Positions 56,192 through 64,000 of a stretch of 64,000 bases of DNA are shown here, in pieces; within the stretch, counting starts at the first letter, position 1; each line of letters begins with the position of its first letter. The DNA lies in contig JBOEHK010000002.1 of NCBI GenBank assembly GCA_050633885.1, forward strand, positions 806,001 through 870,000, given 5' to 3'. Source of the DNA: JAWSVE01 sp050633885 (GTDB lineage: Bacteria > Pseudomonadota > Gammaproteobacteria > Pseudomonadales > Cellvibrionaceae). The notes below the pieces were generated by a model that was given only the letters and a program-made list of their open reading frames with translations, was not told the DNA's origin and ran no database searches. The translations under genes were made by a program, and so were the position numbers.

Positions 56192-56395
56192 TTATTCTGT
56201 TGGAGAGAGCTCTCCAAATTTATTGTCGGTGGGAAGGGCTGGTTTAAATGCAATATGGCAACTTTCACAGATTGCTATCATATTATCTCCCGCCCTCCCG
56301 ACAGCTTCCAAATCTCTCTCTTCGATTGCTGTTAGAGCTTTAGCTTCAGAGTCAGCTAGTTGACTAGAATATTCTTGCCAGCGGCTATCAGCGGA
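56192..56395 (-). pseudogene. truncated cytochrome c gene, 3' remnant
   Basis: A 67-codon open frame without a start codon, preceded directly by a TGA. It reads SADSRWQEYSSQLADSEA, then DNMIAICESCHIAFKPALP and ends GELSPTE. CESCH is a haem-binding motif at the C-terminal position used by cytochrome c' and c556-type proteins. Its N-terminal half is missing, so it is probably a decayed gene. It lies between cti and the M48 gene, on their strand. Confidence 0.6.
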
Positions 56396-56477
56396 TCAAT
56401 ACTATTTAATTAAAAAAGGTAAAGTTAAGAATGTCGCGAGAGGTGAATATAATTGGCCGAGAGGAGGTTGATGATAA

Positions 56478-57374
56478 TTATTGAGAGGAAGGATACCGAA
56501 TGGTAATGGGCAGTGGAGTTAAATACGAGTGTTTTTGCTCAGGTGTTAATGCGGTCAACGTGCCGAGCTTTTTATTAAAATCCTTGATGGCAGCAATTCT
56601 TCGGTCGTCCATTGGGTGAGTGGTCAATATTTCGGGTGTTATATTCTTGCCATGTATTTTTTTAAAAATAGAAAATATTTCATCGGCGCCAATAGCATGC
56701 CCATAATGTTGATGTAAGGCTTTCATTGCTTCACTATCGGCTTCTGTTTCTTGATCTCGCCCAAATTTTAATGAAGTAATTAGGCCTACATTGCCAACAA
56801 GTCCTTGGGAAAAGCTACTGTCTCCAAATCCTGTTAGCGATGCAAGGGCAAGACCGATAGTAATGCCTCTTCCCAAAGAAACAATGGGATCTCGATGTTT
56901 GATATGAGCGATCTCATGACCTAGTACCATTGATAACGCATTTTCTGAAGAAAGCTTTTCTATGAGTCCGCGGAACATAAAGATGTGTCCGCCAAGTGTT
57001 GCGAACGCGTTCACGGTATCATCGTCGATATAATGGACTGTGATAGCCATGCCCTCGGGAAGTTCTTGATGTATTGATATTTTATTTGCTAGTTCTTGTA
57101 GATAGCTTTCGATTTTTTCATGCTGTCTGTGTTGTTCAGAGTCACTGTCTTTTTTTTCTACATCGAATAATGTTGAGTTAAATTGTTTGGCTAGTTTAAC
57201 TTCGGTTTCAAAAGGAATAAAACGTACTAAATACTCAGCAGCAAAAGCTAAAAAGACAACTAAGCAAATGACTCCAAGGCTAACAGCCGCTATTAACCAC
57301 GCAAATTCTTTTAGTGGATGATCTGGAGAAACGTTGATCCCTTCTGGTATTTTAGGGTTGCGATAATTTGTCAT
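56478..57374 (-). CDS. M48 family metalloprotease
   Basis: 298 residues. One N-terminal membrane segment at about 24-50 is followed by a polar linker and the catalytic domain. The zinc motif is H153-E154-xx-H157 in LGHEIAHIKH, with the third ligand Glu in QETEADSEAM. DDDTVNAFATLGGHIFMF and THPMDDRRIAAI are conserved in the HtpX/Oma1/BepA-like family. The domain is probably periplasmic or membrane-apposed and acts in envelope quality control. It lies 41 bp after a YbjQ-like gene on the same strand. Confidence 0.88.
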   Translation of the reverse strand: MTNYRNPKIPEGINVSPDHPLKEFAWLIAAVSLGVICLVVFLAFAAEYLVRFIPFETEVKLAKQFNSTLFDVEKKDSDSEQHRQHEKIESYLQELANKISIHQELPEGMAITVHYIDDDTVNAFATLGGHIFMFRGLIEKLSSENALSMVLGHEIAHIKHRDPIVSLGRGITIGLALASLTGFGDSSFSQGLVGNVGLITSLKFGRDQETEADSEAMKALHQHYGHAIGADEIFSIFKKIHGKNITPEILTTHPMDDRRIAAIKDFNKKLGTLTALTPEQKHSYLTPLPITIRYPSSQ

Positions 57375-57415
57375 TGTGTTTTATTTTTATCAATTCATTG
57401 TCTAATGATCAATCG

Positions 57416-57862
57416 TTATGATTTAGTGAGAGCCGTTCCGTAAGCATACACTTCTACGCTACCGACTTGTTGTTTCTTGCCTTTATAGATTGAGGCCGTT
57501 TCTAATTTGACATTGATGATCGTATCCGCTCCTACGGCTTTAGCTTTTGCTTTCATGCGTAAAATGGCTTCTCTGCGCGCTCGCTCAATAAGTGATTCGT
57601 AAGCACTGACTCTTCCACCCACTAAAGCCCTCAAGCTAGCGGCGATTTTTTTAAAGTAATCTATCGAAATCACAACATTTCCGCAGACGAGTGCAGAGTG
57701 GCATTTTTCTGTTAAGTCATTTGGATAGCGCTTGGCAAAAGTGAGCACTTCCGATAGCTCGTCTTCTCTTTTTATAATGGAAGAAAAATGTCGCTTCTCA
57801 ATCCACCGACCAGAAAGATAACCGATGATTAATAAAATAAGAAAAAAATAAATATTGTACAT
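57416..57862 (-). CDS. membrane-anchored YbjQ-like protein
   Basis: 148 residues. One membrane helix at about 3-17 (NIYFFLILLIIGYLS) is followed by a linker and a C-terminal domain like YbjQ/UPF0145: ESLIERARREAILRMKAKAK, VGADTIINVKLETAS and VEVYAYGTAL. It is a paralogue of the gene 57 bp upstream with an added membrane anchor. The function is unknown. Confidence 0.78.
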   Translation of the reverse strand: MYNIYFFLILLIIGYLSGRWIEKRHFSSIIKREDELSEVLTFAKRYPNDLTEKCHSALVCGNVVISIDYFKKIAASLRALVGGRVSAYESLIERARREAILRMKAKAKAVGADTIINVKLETASIYKGKKQQVGSVEVYAYGTALTKS

Positions 57863-57919
57863 AACACAATTCTTCGGTTTATAAGAAAATATTTAATTGA
57901 GATGGTGTTGGCTGAATCA

Positions 57920-58234
57920 TTATTCAAGCACCACAGCCGTTCCATAAGCAAAAAGTTCTGCCGCGCCTGCAGTGATGGATGATGTGGATAACCTGACGTT
58001 GACGACAGCGTTAGCGCCAATGGCTTCTGCTTGTTGCTCCATTCTAGATAACGCTTCTTCCCGAGCTTCTGTTAACAGTTCAGTATAACCTTTCAGTTCG
58101 CCCCCAAAAATGTTCTTAAAGCCGGCCATTAGATCACGGCCAACATGCTTGGCGCGTACAGTGTTTCCTTGAACCATGCCAAGGTGTTCTTTGATTCGTC
58201 GCCCTGGAATCATTTCGATATTTGTAATTAACAT
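57920..58234 (-). CDS. YbjQ/UPF0145 family protein
   Basis: 104 residues from the ATG at 58234, with AAGG upstream; a start 27 bases earlier is possible. MLITNIEMIPGRRIKEHLG, the GRDLMAGFKNIFGGELKGY region, AIGANAVVNVRL and ELFAYGTAVVLE match YbjQ along its whole length. YbjQ proteins form pentamers and are of unknown function, with heavy-metal binding suggested by name only. It is first of three same-strand genes (YbjQ, anchored YbjQ-like, M48 protease) that look like one operon. Confidence 0.85.
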   Translation of the reverse strand: MLITNIEMIPGRRIKEHLGMVQGNTVRAKHVGRDLMAGFKNIFGGELKGYTELLTEAREEALSRMEQQAEAIGANAVVNVRLSTSSITAGAAELFAYGTAVVLE

Positions 58235-58454
58235 AGAAGATTGCCTTGTGTTGATAAACAATAAAACGGTATAAAATGACTTACCTGTGATTATTGGTGT
58301 AATACAGTGTTGTGTCTATGAATAAAATGGTATGTGGTAAAGGTATATCTACCGGCTGGCGTTTTCTATCTTAGGGTGATCATAGGTGGAGTGATCTATT
58401 TTTAAACTCGTTAATACTCATTTAGAATTCAAGTGTTGTGAGAAAAATAAAAAA

Positions 58455-58490
58455 ACGGCTCTATATTGGTAAGGAGCACCATAGAGCCGT
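58455..58490 (-). terminator. terminator after the TetR-family gene
   Basis: ACGGCTCTAT and its exact complement around a 16-nt loop, followed on the minus strand by a run of T interrupted by one A. It lies 40 bp beyond the regulator's stop. Confidence 0.8.
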
Positions 58491-58529
58491 AAAAGGTTGA
58501 ATCAAATATGAGGGTATGAGAGGAAATGT

Positions 58530-59165
58530 TTAAGTGCTAGTTAGCCAGTTATTTTCAAGATTGTTGATAAATTCTTTTTTGATGCTTTTTAAATGGATAC
58601 TTTTTTTATCCGTTAGCCATAGTGTCATCATCCCCCGCAGGCTAGCTATTAAAATGGTCGCTTGTTGTTGAGGATCTAAATCAGTTCGAATTTCTTCCTT
58701 ATTGATCGCGTGTTCTATATGAAGCGTCAAGTTTTTAATAGCATGTTCGTTCATGTTGGAAATAAAAGGCTGTAATGCTTTGTTGGTCATTCCTTCAGAA
58801 ATAATTAATTGGAAGGCGAGCGTAATATGTGAGTCGTTTGACACACCCCAAAAATATTGGTCAATAACGGCATAAACCATATCAAGTCCATCGCAAATAT
58901 CTGTTTTCTCCTTGAGGTTGCTATTGAATCGAGAGGCGATGTGATTGATGACTGAGATGAGAAGTTCGTTTTTTTTCCCAAAATGATGACTCGCTATGCC
59001 TCGGCTATAACCTGCCATTTCTCCTGCAGCTGCCAGCGTAAGCCCACTCAGCCCTTTGTCGGCGATTAATCGAGTGGCGGCTTCTGTAATTTTGCGTTCA
59101 GCCGTTTCTCGCCTTTCGGTTTGGGTGCGTCGAGACTGGGCTGGCTTAATGGATAAGGACGGCAT
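58530..59165 (-). CDS. TetR-family transcriptional regulator
   Basis: 211 residues from the ATG at 59165, with GAGAG upstream; a TTG four codons earlier is less likely. The N-terminal helix-turn-helix spans about 25-70 (ATRLIADKGLSGLTLAAAGE, GYSRGIASHHFGKKNELL). The C-terminal part resembles the BetI-like group. A 30-bp palindrome 126 bp upstream of its start, towards the divergent CMD gene, is a good operator candidate. The effector is unknown; an aromatic or fatty compound would suit the neighbours. Confidence 0.88.
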   Translation of the reverse strand: MPSLSIKPAQSRRTQTERRETAERKITEAATRLIADKGLSGLTLAAAGEMAGYSRGIASHHFGKKNELLISVINHIASRFNSNLKEKTDICDGLDMVYAVIDQYFWGVSNDSHITLAFQLIISEGMTNKALQPFISNMNEHAIKNLTLHIEHAINKEEIRTDLDPQQQATILIASLRGMMTLWLTDKKSIHLKSIKKEFINNLENNWLTST

Positions 59166-59290
59166 TGATTCTCTCAAAGATTTCTTAATGACCCCTTACG
59201 GGATAATGGCGCTAACCCTTTTCATATTGGTTAATGGTCATGATTAGCGGCGGCTAATGGTTGTGGGTCATTGTATTCATAAGATGAATG

Positions 59291-59320
59291 TAACTTACTG
59301 GTTGACCAACAAGTATGTTA
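59291..59320. promoter_or_regulatory. 30-bp palindrome, candidate TetR-family operator
   Basis: The left half is TAAC-n-TACT-n-GTTG-n and the right half is its mirror, n-CAAC-n-AGTA-n-GTTA. Twelve of fifteen base pairs are symmetric, in three blocks of four separated by single non-matching bases. Confidence 0.65.
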
Positions 59321-59445
59321 TTCAGATAATAGCGTCTTGTCATCATTATTTTGAGTGACAAACCCATAAATATAATAAATGAACATACATTGCTTCAACT
59401 GATCTCATTACTAATCAATTCGTTGAGCTTTTGGTTCTTCTCTTT

Positions 59446-59493
59446 TTGGTCGTAGTTTTGGTCGCAGTTATGGTCGTAGTTCTGGCCGTAGCT
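59446..59493. repeat. four tandem 12-bp repeats
   Basis: Units TTGGTCGTAGTT, TTGGTCGCAGTT, ATGGTCGTAGTT and CTGGCCGTAGCT, running up to 58 bp before the CMD gene start. Confidence 0.8.
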
Positions 59494-59551
59494 TTATTAT
59501 TTATTCGACGCTAATGCCATGTCTATTTCACTTTTTAAATCAGGGGTTGTT

Positions 59552-60898
59552 GTGAACACTACTCATATCAAAAGCACCGTTTCAGTTTTATCAAAACTTA
59601 TTGTGGTTATTTTATACTTGAGCGTATTTGCATGTACAAAAAATACCGATGAAAAAGTAACACATACTTCGGATCCGATAAAAATTGAAAATGAAAAGAC
59701 AAATACAGCGGAAGTAACAGAACAGAATTCGTCATTCAATAATCACTTTTCAACGAGATTGAAAGTTCCCAGAATCAAACCACTACCTGTTGAGGGAAGA
59801 TCACCTGAGCAAATTGCTATGCTGGCAGATCGTCCAGATTACAATTTGTATAAAACGCTGGCCCATCATGTTGAATTGTATAATCACTGGACGCCCTTAG
59901 GTCGAGCATTATTAAATGGATCAAAAATACCTGCACGTGATAGAGAAATTATTATGTTGCGAATGGGTTGGCTGTGTCAGGCGGAATATGAATGGTCACA
60001 ACATGCTCGCATTGCAACAGCTGATGATGTGGGAATGACATATGATGAAGTTAAAAACATTGCTGCAAACCCCAATGGAAATATGTGGTCTGACTTTGAA
60101 AAAGCGTTAATGACAATGGTGGATGAATTGCGTTATGACGCGCTGATTAGTCAGAAAACCTGGAATGCATTAGCAACACGGTATGATAACCAACAAATTA
60201 TGGACGCATTATTTACGGCAGCTCAATACCAATTAGTGTCTATGCTACTGAATAGTACCGGCATTCAATTAGACCCTATATTAGAACATCGTTTGCCCAC
60301 CGATATTACCTTGCCTGCGTTGGCAGAAAAAACACATAGCGAACGTTTATCAGCACCAAGATTGGCGCCATTAAAAAATAGTGAGATGAGTGAAGAACAA
60401 AAAACAATGATAACGCAGCAAACGCGAGAAGATGGTTCTGTTTTAAATCTTTATGCGACATTAATTCATCATCCAAGACTTTATGGTCCGCGCTATACAT
60501 TCGGTCGTTATTTGTTACGAAAAACCAGTTTACCGGCCGCTACTCGCGAGTTATTGATTATGCGAACAGCGTGGTTAATTAATTCAGAATACGAATGGGC
60601 GCATCATGTGTCTTTCGCAAAAGAGGCTGGCCTTAGCGATGAGCAAATAAAGAATATTACGGTAGGCGCAGATTCTCCCGTTTGGAATGAAGAGCAAAAA
60701 GCTGTGATAAGAGCAGCAAATGAATTACGAGAAGAAGCTTTTATTACAGACGCCACGTGGTCAACCTTGTTGAATTATTACGATACAAAGCAAATGGTAG
60801 AAATATTATTCACTGTTGGTGGATACACGATGACAGGTTTAGCCGTCAATAGTTTTGGTGTTCAAGTGGAAGAGGGTTATCCATCTTTTCCAGAATAA
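59552..60898 (+). CDS. exported tandem carboxymuconolactone-decarboxylase-like protein
   Basis: 448 residues from the GTG at 59552, chosen because AGGGG stands five bases upstream and the signal peptide is then of normal length; an ATG at 59519 lacks a ribosome site. The hydrophobic signal ends VFAC, a near-lipobox. Two similar CMD/AhpD-like domains follow (about 85-245 and 270-440), each with HHxxLY, a GRxLL segment, an RE-hydrophobic helix (ARDREIIMLRMGW, ATRELLIMRTAW) and EYEWxxH. Neither has the AhpD CxxC. Such domains act on lactones, but most members are cytoplasmic single-domain proteins. Confidence 0.8.
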   Translation: MNTTHIKSTVSVLSKLIVVILYLSVFACTKNTDEKVTHTSDPIKIENEKTNTAEVTEQNSSFNNHFSTRLKVPRIKPLPVEGRSPEQIAMLADRPDYNLYKTLAHHVELYNHWTPLGRALLNGSKIPARDREIIMLRMGWLCQAEYEWSQHARIATADDVGMTYDEVKNIAANPNGNMWSDFEKALMTMVDELRYDALISQKTWNALATRYDNQQIMDALFTAAQYQLVSMLLNSTGIQLDPILEHRLPTDITLPALAEKTHSERLSAPRLAPLKNSEMSEEQKTMITQQTREDGSVLNLYATLIHHPRLYGPRYTFGRYLLRKTSLPAATRELLIMRTAWLINSEYEWAHHVSFAKEAGLSDEQIKNITVGADSPVWNEEQKAVIRAANELREEAFITDATWSTLLNYYDTKQMVEILFTVGGYTMTGLAVNSFGVQVEEGYPSFPE

Positions 60899-61012
60899 AC
60901 CTTAATGCTAAAACTTGAGTATTTATACATTAACATTGAGAAACTTAAGTGTTCAGAAAACTGCTCATTAAAAATGACCGTGAAAAAGAAACCGTAAAAA
61001 AGCAATCATAAA

Positions 61013-63316
61013 ATGAAAAATTTCACTATGAAAAAAATACATGTTAAAGCAACAGTTTTGGCCGCGACACTTCTATTGTCGGGGTTGCCACTCGCTGGAG
61101 CGCATGCACAAACCGGCGCTCCAAATGGTGAATGGCATACTTGGGGTGGCGATTTAGGTTTTACTCGTTACGCTGACCTTGATCAGATCAATAAAAAAAA
61201 TGTTGAAAAACTATCATTAGCATGGCGTTGGCAGTCATTACCTCACGGCAATCGCCCAGATAATAATTTGAAAGCAACCCCATTAATGATTGATGGTGTT
61301 TTGTATACGCCAACAGGCGTTCATCAGGCCGCAGCGTTAGATCCCGCGACAGGTGAAACGTTATGGGTCTTTTCTCCAGAGCCAGCTGATATCGGTGGAC
61401 GAAATCCCTCTTCGAGCAGTCGCTCTTTAGCGTATTGGACCGATGGAAAAAACAAACGACTTTTTCATAACACATTAGACGGCCGACTTATTTCGATTGA
61501 TGCAAAAACGGGTGAAGCGGATCCTGCATTTGGAGAAAGTGGCTATATCATTTTAAAAAATCAACTAACTGATCGCGAAGTTCCTTTTGTGGGTTCTTCT
61601 TCTCCGCCAACAGTGGTGGGGGATGTTGTCGTTGCTCAAGTCGTTACTTATATCACTTCTCCCAACAAAGAAGCTCCACCGGGACATATTCGTGGTTATG
61701 ATGTAAGAACGGGTGAGTTGTTGTGGACGTTTCATACTGTTCCGCAAAAAGGCGAATTCGGGAACGATACATGGGAAAAAGAATCGTGGAAGTACACTGG
61801 GAATACCGGTGTGTGGACCATGATGAGCGCGGATGACGAAACGGGATATATTTACTTGCCGGTAGAAGCACCGTCTCATGATTTTTATGGCGGCCATCGA
61901 TTGGGTGATAATTTATTTGCACAAAGTCTTGTGTGTTTGGATGCAAAAACAGGCAAACGTGTTTGGCATTACCAAATGGTTCATCATGGCTTGTGGGATT
62001 ATGATCCGCCGTCCGCACCGATACTGGGTGACATTGTAGTTGAGGGCAAAAAAATTAAAACCGTCACTCAATTAACAAAACAAGGCATGTCATTTGTTTT
62101 TAATCGTGTCACTGGCGAACCGGTTTGGCCTATTGAAGAAAAGTCAGTACCACAATCTACCGTTCCAGGTGAACGAAGTGCGCCAACCCAGCCTTTTCCT
62201 ACCAAGCCAGCACCTTATGTACCTCATGGTTATAGCGAAGAAAATTTAATTGGTTTTACTCCAGAGCTAAGAAAAGAAGCGATTAAAATTGCTGAGCAAT
62301 ATGTACGAGGCCCAATTTATACGCCGCCAACAAGAATTGATACCACCTCTAAAAATGGTACTCAAGGCACTTGGGTTCAACCCGGTTATGGTGGTGGTTC
62401 AAACTGGAATGGCGGCGCATTTGATGTTGAAACGGGTTACATGTTTGTTCCTACTCGAAATAACGCGATGATTGCTCGCTTGGCACAAGCAGATCCTTCA
62501 TTAACGGATTGGGATTATATTCGAGCAACAACAATGACGGCTGAAGGACCACAAGGTTTGCCAATCGTTGCTCCACCTTGGAGTAAAGTAACAGCGACCG
62601 ATATGAATAAAGGTGAGCATGTATGGTGGCGAGCCATTGGCAGTGCGCCTGATAGTGTTCGTCATCATCCCGCGCTTAAAGGTTTGGATTTAGATTTTGA
62701 CAACATGGGTTATCCCGGCGTTAGACCAGTACCGCTAGTTACCAAATCATTATTCTTCATGGCGGAGAGCGGCAATTTAAGTGGTGATCCAGGTGGAAAG
62801 TTATTTCGCGCCTACGATAAAGCAACCGGTAAAACCGTTGCAGAGATAGAGCTTCCCAGTAAAGTGTCTGGTGGGCCAATGACGTATCAGCACAAAGGCA
62901 AGCAATACATCGTGATGGCCATTGCCACACAAGAGCATCCCGCTGAATTAATTGCGTTAGCTTTGCCCGATAAAGGTAAAGAGAAAGAAAAAGGGAAAGC
63001 AAAAAAAGAAGTCCCTTCGCATTCGGCACTTGATTTCATTACACAGGGAACAGATGCGAAAGAGATTACAGCGTCCAAAGAAACACTTGAGCTTGGCCGT
63101 AAAGTGTTTGCAGAAACTTGCTCAATTTGTCACGGTGGGGCGGGTGAAGGTATGGCTGGAGGTGCGCCTGCATTATTCGGGATGACCGATTTAACCAATA
63201 TACTGCGAGCTGTTACACAAGGCGGTGTTGAAATGCCACCGATGAAACAAATGCTCACCGGTGAACAAATTGATGCCGTCAGTAAGTTTGTGGCTGTAGA
63301 GCTTAAAAGAGATTAA
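61013..63316 (+). CDS. PQQ-dependent dehydrogenase with C-terminal cytochrome c
   Basis: 767 residues, periplasmic. A signal peptide spans about 1-32 (ending AGAHA). An eight-bladed quinoprotein propeller runs from WHTWGGDLGFTRYA to about 660, with blade-end motifs such as LDPATGETLWVF and AKTGKRVWHYQ. A Lys/Glu linker (about 648-665) leads to a cytochrome c domain with C703-SICH. Electrons from the oxidised alcohol or sugar would pass from PQQ to this haem. The sequence looks closest to membrane glucose/quinate dehydrogenase-type propellers. PQQ synthesis genes are not in the window. A second ATG is five codons in. Confidence 0.88.
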   Translation: MKNFTMKKIHVKATVLAATLLLSGLPLAGAHAQTGAPNGEWHTWGGDLGFTRYADLDQINKKNVEKLSLAWRWQSLPHGNRPDNNLKATPLMIDGVLYTPTGVHQAAALDPATGETLWVFSPEPADIGGRNPSSSSRSLAYWTDGKNKRLFHNTLDGRLISIDAKTGEADPAFGESGYIILKNQLTDREVPFVGSSSPPTVVGDVVVAQVVTYITSPNKEAPPGHIRGYDVRTGELLWTFHTVPQKGEFGNDTWEKESWKYTGNTGVWTMMSADDETGYIYLPVEAPSHDFYGGHRLGDNLFAQSLVCLDAKTGKRVWHYQMVHHGLWDYDPPSAPILGDIVVEGKKIKTVTQLTKQGMSFVFNRVTGEPVWPIEEKSVPQSTVPGERSAPTQPFPTKPAPYVPHGYSEENLIGFTPELRKEAIKIAEQYVRGPIYTPPTRIDTTSKNGTQGTWVQPGYGGGSNWNGGAFDVETGYMFVPTRNNAMIARLAQADPSLTDWDYIRATTMTAEGPQGLPIVAPPWSKVTATDMNKGEHVWWRAIGSAPDSVRHHPALKGLDLDFDNMGYPGVRPVPLVTKSLFFMAESGNLSGDPGGKLFRAYDKATGKTVAEIELPSKVSGGPMTYQHKGKQYIVMAIATQEHPAELIALALPDKGKEKEKGKAKKEVPSHSALDFITQGTDAKEITASKETLELGRKVFAETCSICHGGAGEGMAGGAPALFGMTDLTNILRAVTQGGVEMPPMKQMLTGEQIDAVSKFVAVELKRD

Positions 63317-63366
63317 TACATCTAGTCGTAGAACAATAAATACAATAAAAAACGGAGAAGAAATGG

Positions 63367-64000
63367 ATGAAAATCTTAATGGTTAAAAGACTTAAAGCAA
63401 TAATGGCAATCGTTACCGTCGCTTTGTGCTCAGTTATATTGATTGGTTGCAGTCAAGAAAATAAAGAAATCACCACTGAAACATTGCAGCAAGACGTTGA
63501 TAAGTTGGCCGAAGACATAAAAGGGATGGAGGATAAGCTAGAGGAAACGGCGACGTCTGTAGAAAAGCAAATACCTCAAACTGCCCATGTTATTGGCGCA
63601 GCAAAGTTAATTGTTGACGATCTAGTTGAAACGCAAAAGTTTTACGAAACAATGTTCGGCATGAAAGAAGTGCGTCGATATGATTATGATCTCGATACGT
63701 TTGAAGAAACGATTATGGGTTTTGAGAGTGGCGGAGCTACCTTGGCGCTTTTTGCTCCCAATGACAAGGTAGAGGTGCCTTTAAAAAAACCAGCCGCTCC
63801 TTTAGTGCTTATCTATACGCCTGAATTTGAAGCTGTCACTAAAAGAATTAAAGAGGCTAATTATCCTGTCAGAGTTTTCATGACCAAAGAAACGGGGCCG
63901 TTTAATATTGCTATTGCTCGTGACCCTAGTGGGAACGCTGTAGAAATTTTTGGACGTGATAATAATCAGTACGCCGTGGGTGGTTCGAAATTAATGGTTG
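63367..64000 (+). CDS. lipoprotein with VOC (glyoxalase-like) domain, 3' end outside window
   Basis: 211 codons are visible and the frame runs off the window. The start at 63367 has GGAG upstream; an ATG four bases earlier is out of frame. The signal peptide ends LIGC (Cys28). A Glu/Lys/Asp coiled-coil linker (about 30-68) leads to a vicinal-oxygen-chelate domain: HVIGAAKLIVDDLVETQKFY, FESGGATLALFAPND and IARDPSGNAVEIFG, with His and Glu at metal-ligand positions. VOC enzymes are usually cytoplasmic, so a lipid-anchored one is unusual. It lies 50 bp after the PQQ dehydrogenase gene and is probably cotranscribed. Confidence 0.8.
   Translation, partial: MKILMVKRLKAIMAIVTVALCSVILIGCSQENKEITTETLQQDVDKLAEDIKGMEDKLEETATSVEKQIPQTAHVIGAAKLIVDDLVETQKFYETMFGMKEVRRYDYDLDTFEETIMGFESGGATLALFAPNDKVEVPLKKPAAPLVLIYTPEFEAVTKRIKEANYPVRVFMTKETGPFNIAIARDPSGNAVEIFGRDNNQYAVGGSKLMV

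Larger units (their letters stand above)
59166..59551. other. divergent control region of the TetR and CMD genes
   Basis: 386 bp with no gene. It contains the 30-bp palindrome at 59291-59320 and the four-copy 12-bp repeat at 59446-59493, both listed separately. Confidence 0.6.

Noticed and set aside
56175..56363. Plus-strand frame of 62 codons
   Set aside because: It is the antisense shadow of the cytochrome c remnant, which shows a clear CESCH motif on the other strand.
1..64000. tRNA, rRNA, prophage, transposase or integrase genes
   Set aside because: Looked for and not seen on either strand.

Overview
The window is a stretch of a low-GC gammaproteobacterial chromosome, from a draft assembly (two N at 25205-25206). 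The gammaproteobacterial signs are a Crp/Vfr regulator with an E. coli-like recognition helix, dusB-fis followed by purH-purD, Coq7, SlyX, PolB (DNA polymerase II) and a rhombosortase with its GlyGly-CTERM substrate. Housekeeping gene order resembles Pseudomonas and relatives. The accessory genes (fatty acid cis/trans isomerase, PQQ dehydrogenase, crotonase, lipoprotein enzymes) suggest a free-living, probably marine heterotroph. Genus cannot be fixed by eye. No rRNA, tRNA, CRISPR, prophage or insertion sequence was seen.

Layout. 1-6.5 kb: end of a methyltransferase gene, an Mpo1-like membrane protein, crp, an OsmC-family gene, coq7, a metallo-beta-lactamase-fold hydrolase and a Ycf46-type AAA ATPase. 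6.9-17.4 kb (minus strand): dsbD, aroQ, prmA, a zinc-ribbon/DUF3426 protein, dusB-fis, purH and purD. This is a conserved order, except that accB-accC, usually between aroQ and prmA, are absent. 17.8-25.2 kb (plus): a lipoprotein, a DUF2333 protein, polB, a pilin-like protein, a PilZ protein, a crotonase and slyX. 25.2-28.6 kb: bioF-bioD-bioA without bioB, next to the assembly gap. 28.8-34.4 kb: a five-gene envelope export operon (LolA-like periplasmic protein, two FtsX permeases, ATPase, outer-membrane barrel). 34.5-40.6 kb: nitroreductase, PPK2, an NTF2-like protein, a flavin-binding (PNPOx-like) protein, and divergent metE/metR.

40.7-51.3 kb: an orphan DUF2235 hydrolase; a 1472-residue multidomain dihaem cytochrome ending in a GlyGly-CTERM tail; the rhombosortase predicted to cut that tail; a degenerate Crp-like regulator; and a divergent 1055-residue STAND/SARP regulator. 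51.5-58.3 kb (minus): a NYN nuclease, a DEAD-box helicase, a lipoprotein-like Cti, a cytochrome c gene remnant, an M48 protease and two YbjQ-like proteins. 58.5-64 kb: a TetR regulator facing, across a 30-bp palindromic operator candidate, an exported tandem carboxymuconolactone-decarboxylase protein, a PQQ dehydrogenase fused to cytochrome c, and a lipoprotein VOC enzyme that runs off the window.

The most unusual parts are the rhombosortase/substrate pair with a ribosome-site hairpin on the substrate mRNA, the five-gene envelope transporter, and the TetR-controlled set of exported oxidative enzymes.
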